From contig CAZYTO010000302.1 in assembly GCA_964650405.1 (NCBI GenBank), positions 1-6,469 on the forward strand: a stretch of 6,469 bases of DNA, in the 5' to 3' direction. Shown one piece after another: positions 6,008 to 6,469 of the stretch. How positions within the stretch are numbered: the first letter of the stretch is position 1; each line of letters begins with the position of its first letter. Source of the DNA: CAZYTO01 sp964650405 (lineage in GTDB: Bacteria > Acidobacteriota > Thermoanaerobaculia > Gp7-AA8). The position numbers and the translations under genes were made by a program. A model generated the notes under the pieces. It saw nothing but the letters and a program-made list of their open reading frames with translations, made no database searches and was not told the origin of the DNA.

Positions 6008-6035
6008 TAGCTTAGAGCTCAGAGCTGAGAGCTGA
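6008..6035. repeat. Tandem heptamers NAGCTNA upstream of the last gene
   Basis: Four head-to-tail heptamers: TAGCTTA (6008-6014), GAGCTCA (6015-6021), GAGCTGA (6022-6028) and GAGCTGA (6029-6035). The last two differ by one base from the GTGCTGA unit at 5241-5254. The array ends 7 nt before the GGAG ribosome binding site of the gene starting at 6052. Confidence 0.6.
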
Positions 6036-6042
6036 ACCCCGC

Positions 6043-6046
6043 GGAG
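6043..6046 (+). promoter_or_regulatory. Ribosome binding site deciding a GTG start
   Basis: GGAG lies 5 nt before the GTG at 6052. A GTG two bases earlier (6050) is followed at once by TGA and cannot be the start. Confidence 0.55.
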
Positions 6047-6051
6047 ATCGT

Positions 6052-6469
6052 GTGAAACTCGGAATCGACGGCTTCTCCTACGCAGATCTGCAGAATTACG
6101 ACCGCCTGAAGGACCTGGCCGGTGCCTTCGACCGCGTCGTCGAGCGCAACGACGCCGGTCTCTTCTCCAAGTTCGAAGCCTACCGCTTCGCCATGCAGAG
6201 CGGCATCGAGCACGGCGGGCTGGCCGAGCCGGAAGAGTCGGACATCCTCATCCGGGCCGGCCGCGAGCTGGCCAGCTTCCTGACGCAGCTCTTCCACGTC
6301 GAGGGAGAGGTGCGCCAGCTCCGGGCGCGCGCCCAGCGCGACGGGGAGGTAGCGAAGTTCAAGAAGGAGTTCGTCAGCAAGCGGGTGGCGAAGGTGCAGG
6401 ACGTGGTCACCGACGAGTGGCAACCAACCCACACCCCCCCGGCCGGTGCTCTTCCTGGCCGCCCCCTCC
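6052..6469 (+). CDS. N-terminal part of an unidentified protein, possibly a large oxidoreductase (partial)
   Basis: The frame opens with GTG at 6052 and runs off the right edge; 139 codons are visible. The peptide starts MKLGIDGFSYADLQNYDRLK and is almost entirely helical and charged, with LARGELY amphipathic stretches such as FDRVVERNDAGLFSKFEAYR (26-45), ESDILIRAGRELASFLTQLF (72-91 region) and AKFKKEFVSKRVAK (101-114). No signal peptide or membrane segment is seen. The pattern recalls the N-terminal domain of large FAD/Fe-S oxidoreductases annotated in Acidobacteriota and relatives, but no cofactor motif lies in the window, so this is a weak guess. After TDEW (ending at 6420) the codon use changes abruptly. 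The neighbouring frame then reads RPVLFLAAPS with G/C-ending codons, suggesting a frameshift at the C7 run (6434-6440). The real product after that point is therefore probably not the one read in this frame. Confidence 0.65.
   Translation, partial: MKLGIDGFSYADLQNYDRLKDLAGAFDRVVERNDAGLFSKFEAYRFAMQSGIEHGGLAEPEESDILIRAGRELASFLTQLFHVEGEVRQLRARAQRDGEVAKFKKEFVSKRVAKVQDVVTDEWQPTHTPPAGALPGRPL

Larger units (their letters stand above)
5755..6051. other. Non-coding spacer between the SRPBCC gene and the last gene
   Basis: About 300 bp with no convincing gene. The first 57 bp show no structure I can name. A REPIN-like inverted repeat fills 5812-5911. GTGTG/CACAC (5924-5928 and 5935-5939) is a weak stem. 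CTGCCGCGGCAG (5959-5970) is a perfect 12-bp palindrome. A heptamer run occupies 6008-6035, just before the next ribosome binding site. A short frame open across 5755-5949 is made mostly of repeat sequence and is not credible as a gene. Confidence 0.7.

Overview
High-GC bacterial chromosomal DNA. Codons end almost always in G or C, and the genes are separated by short spacers with small palindromes and tandem heptamers. The gene content suggests Acidobacteriota or a similar soil lineage: a giant CPBP-type membrane protease, an EXORDIUM-like secreted protein, and a DUF4442/SRPBCC pair. That taxonomic guess rests on general resemblance, not on a marker gene. No rRNA, tRNA, CRISPR, integrase or transposase gene is visible.

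Layout. The left edge (1-107) may hold the start of a leftward gene, with a strong GC hairpin inside it. A rightward gene (229-3663) encodes a very large membrane protein made of two tandem copies of the same unit, each a PepSY-like extracytoplasmic domain followed by a CPBP membrane domain. The first copy keeps the EExxxR, H and HxxxD protease motifs. The second has lost them. Its 3' end overlaps by 65 bp the 3' end of a leftward gene (4576-3599). That gene encodes a secreted, cysteine-containing protein of the EXORDIUM/phosphate-induced type with an HExxEAxTDP motif; its start is a TTG set by a strong Shine-Dalgarno site.

A 190-bp divergent intergenic region (4577-4766) carries two TTAC/GTAA palindromes, a perfect 7-bp inverted repeat, and a good -10 box so close to the next ATG that the mRNA would be leaderless or nearly so. 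A rightward pair follows: a DUF4442 hotdog-fold protein (4767-5240) and an SRPBCC/START-like protein (5263-5754), probably co-transcribed.

The spacer at 5755-6051 has no convincing gene. It holds a 100-bp REPIN-like element made of two inverted copies of a nested palindrome, a 12-bp palindrome and a run of NAGCTNA heptamers. A related heptamer run separates the DUF4442 and SRPBCC genes. The last gene (6052 to the right edge) is partial. It is a helical N-terminal domain that may belong to a large oxidoreductase, and its frame appears to break at a run of seven Cs near the edge.

I see no complete new defence or mobile system. The most notable items are the duplicated protease with a decayed second copy, the nested-palindrome element, and the heptamer arrays just upstream of two ribosome binding sites.
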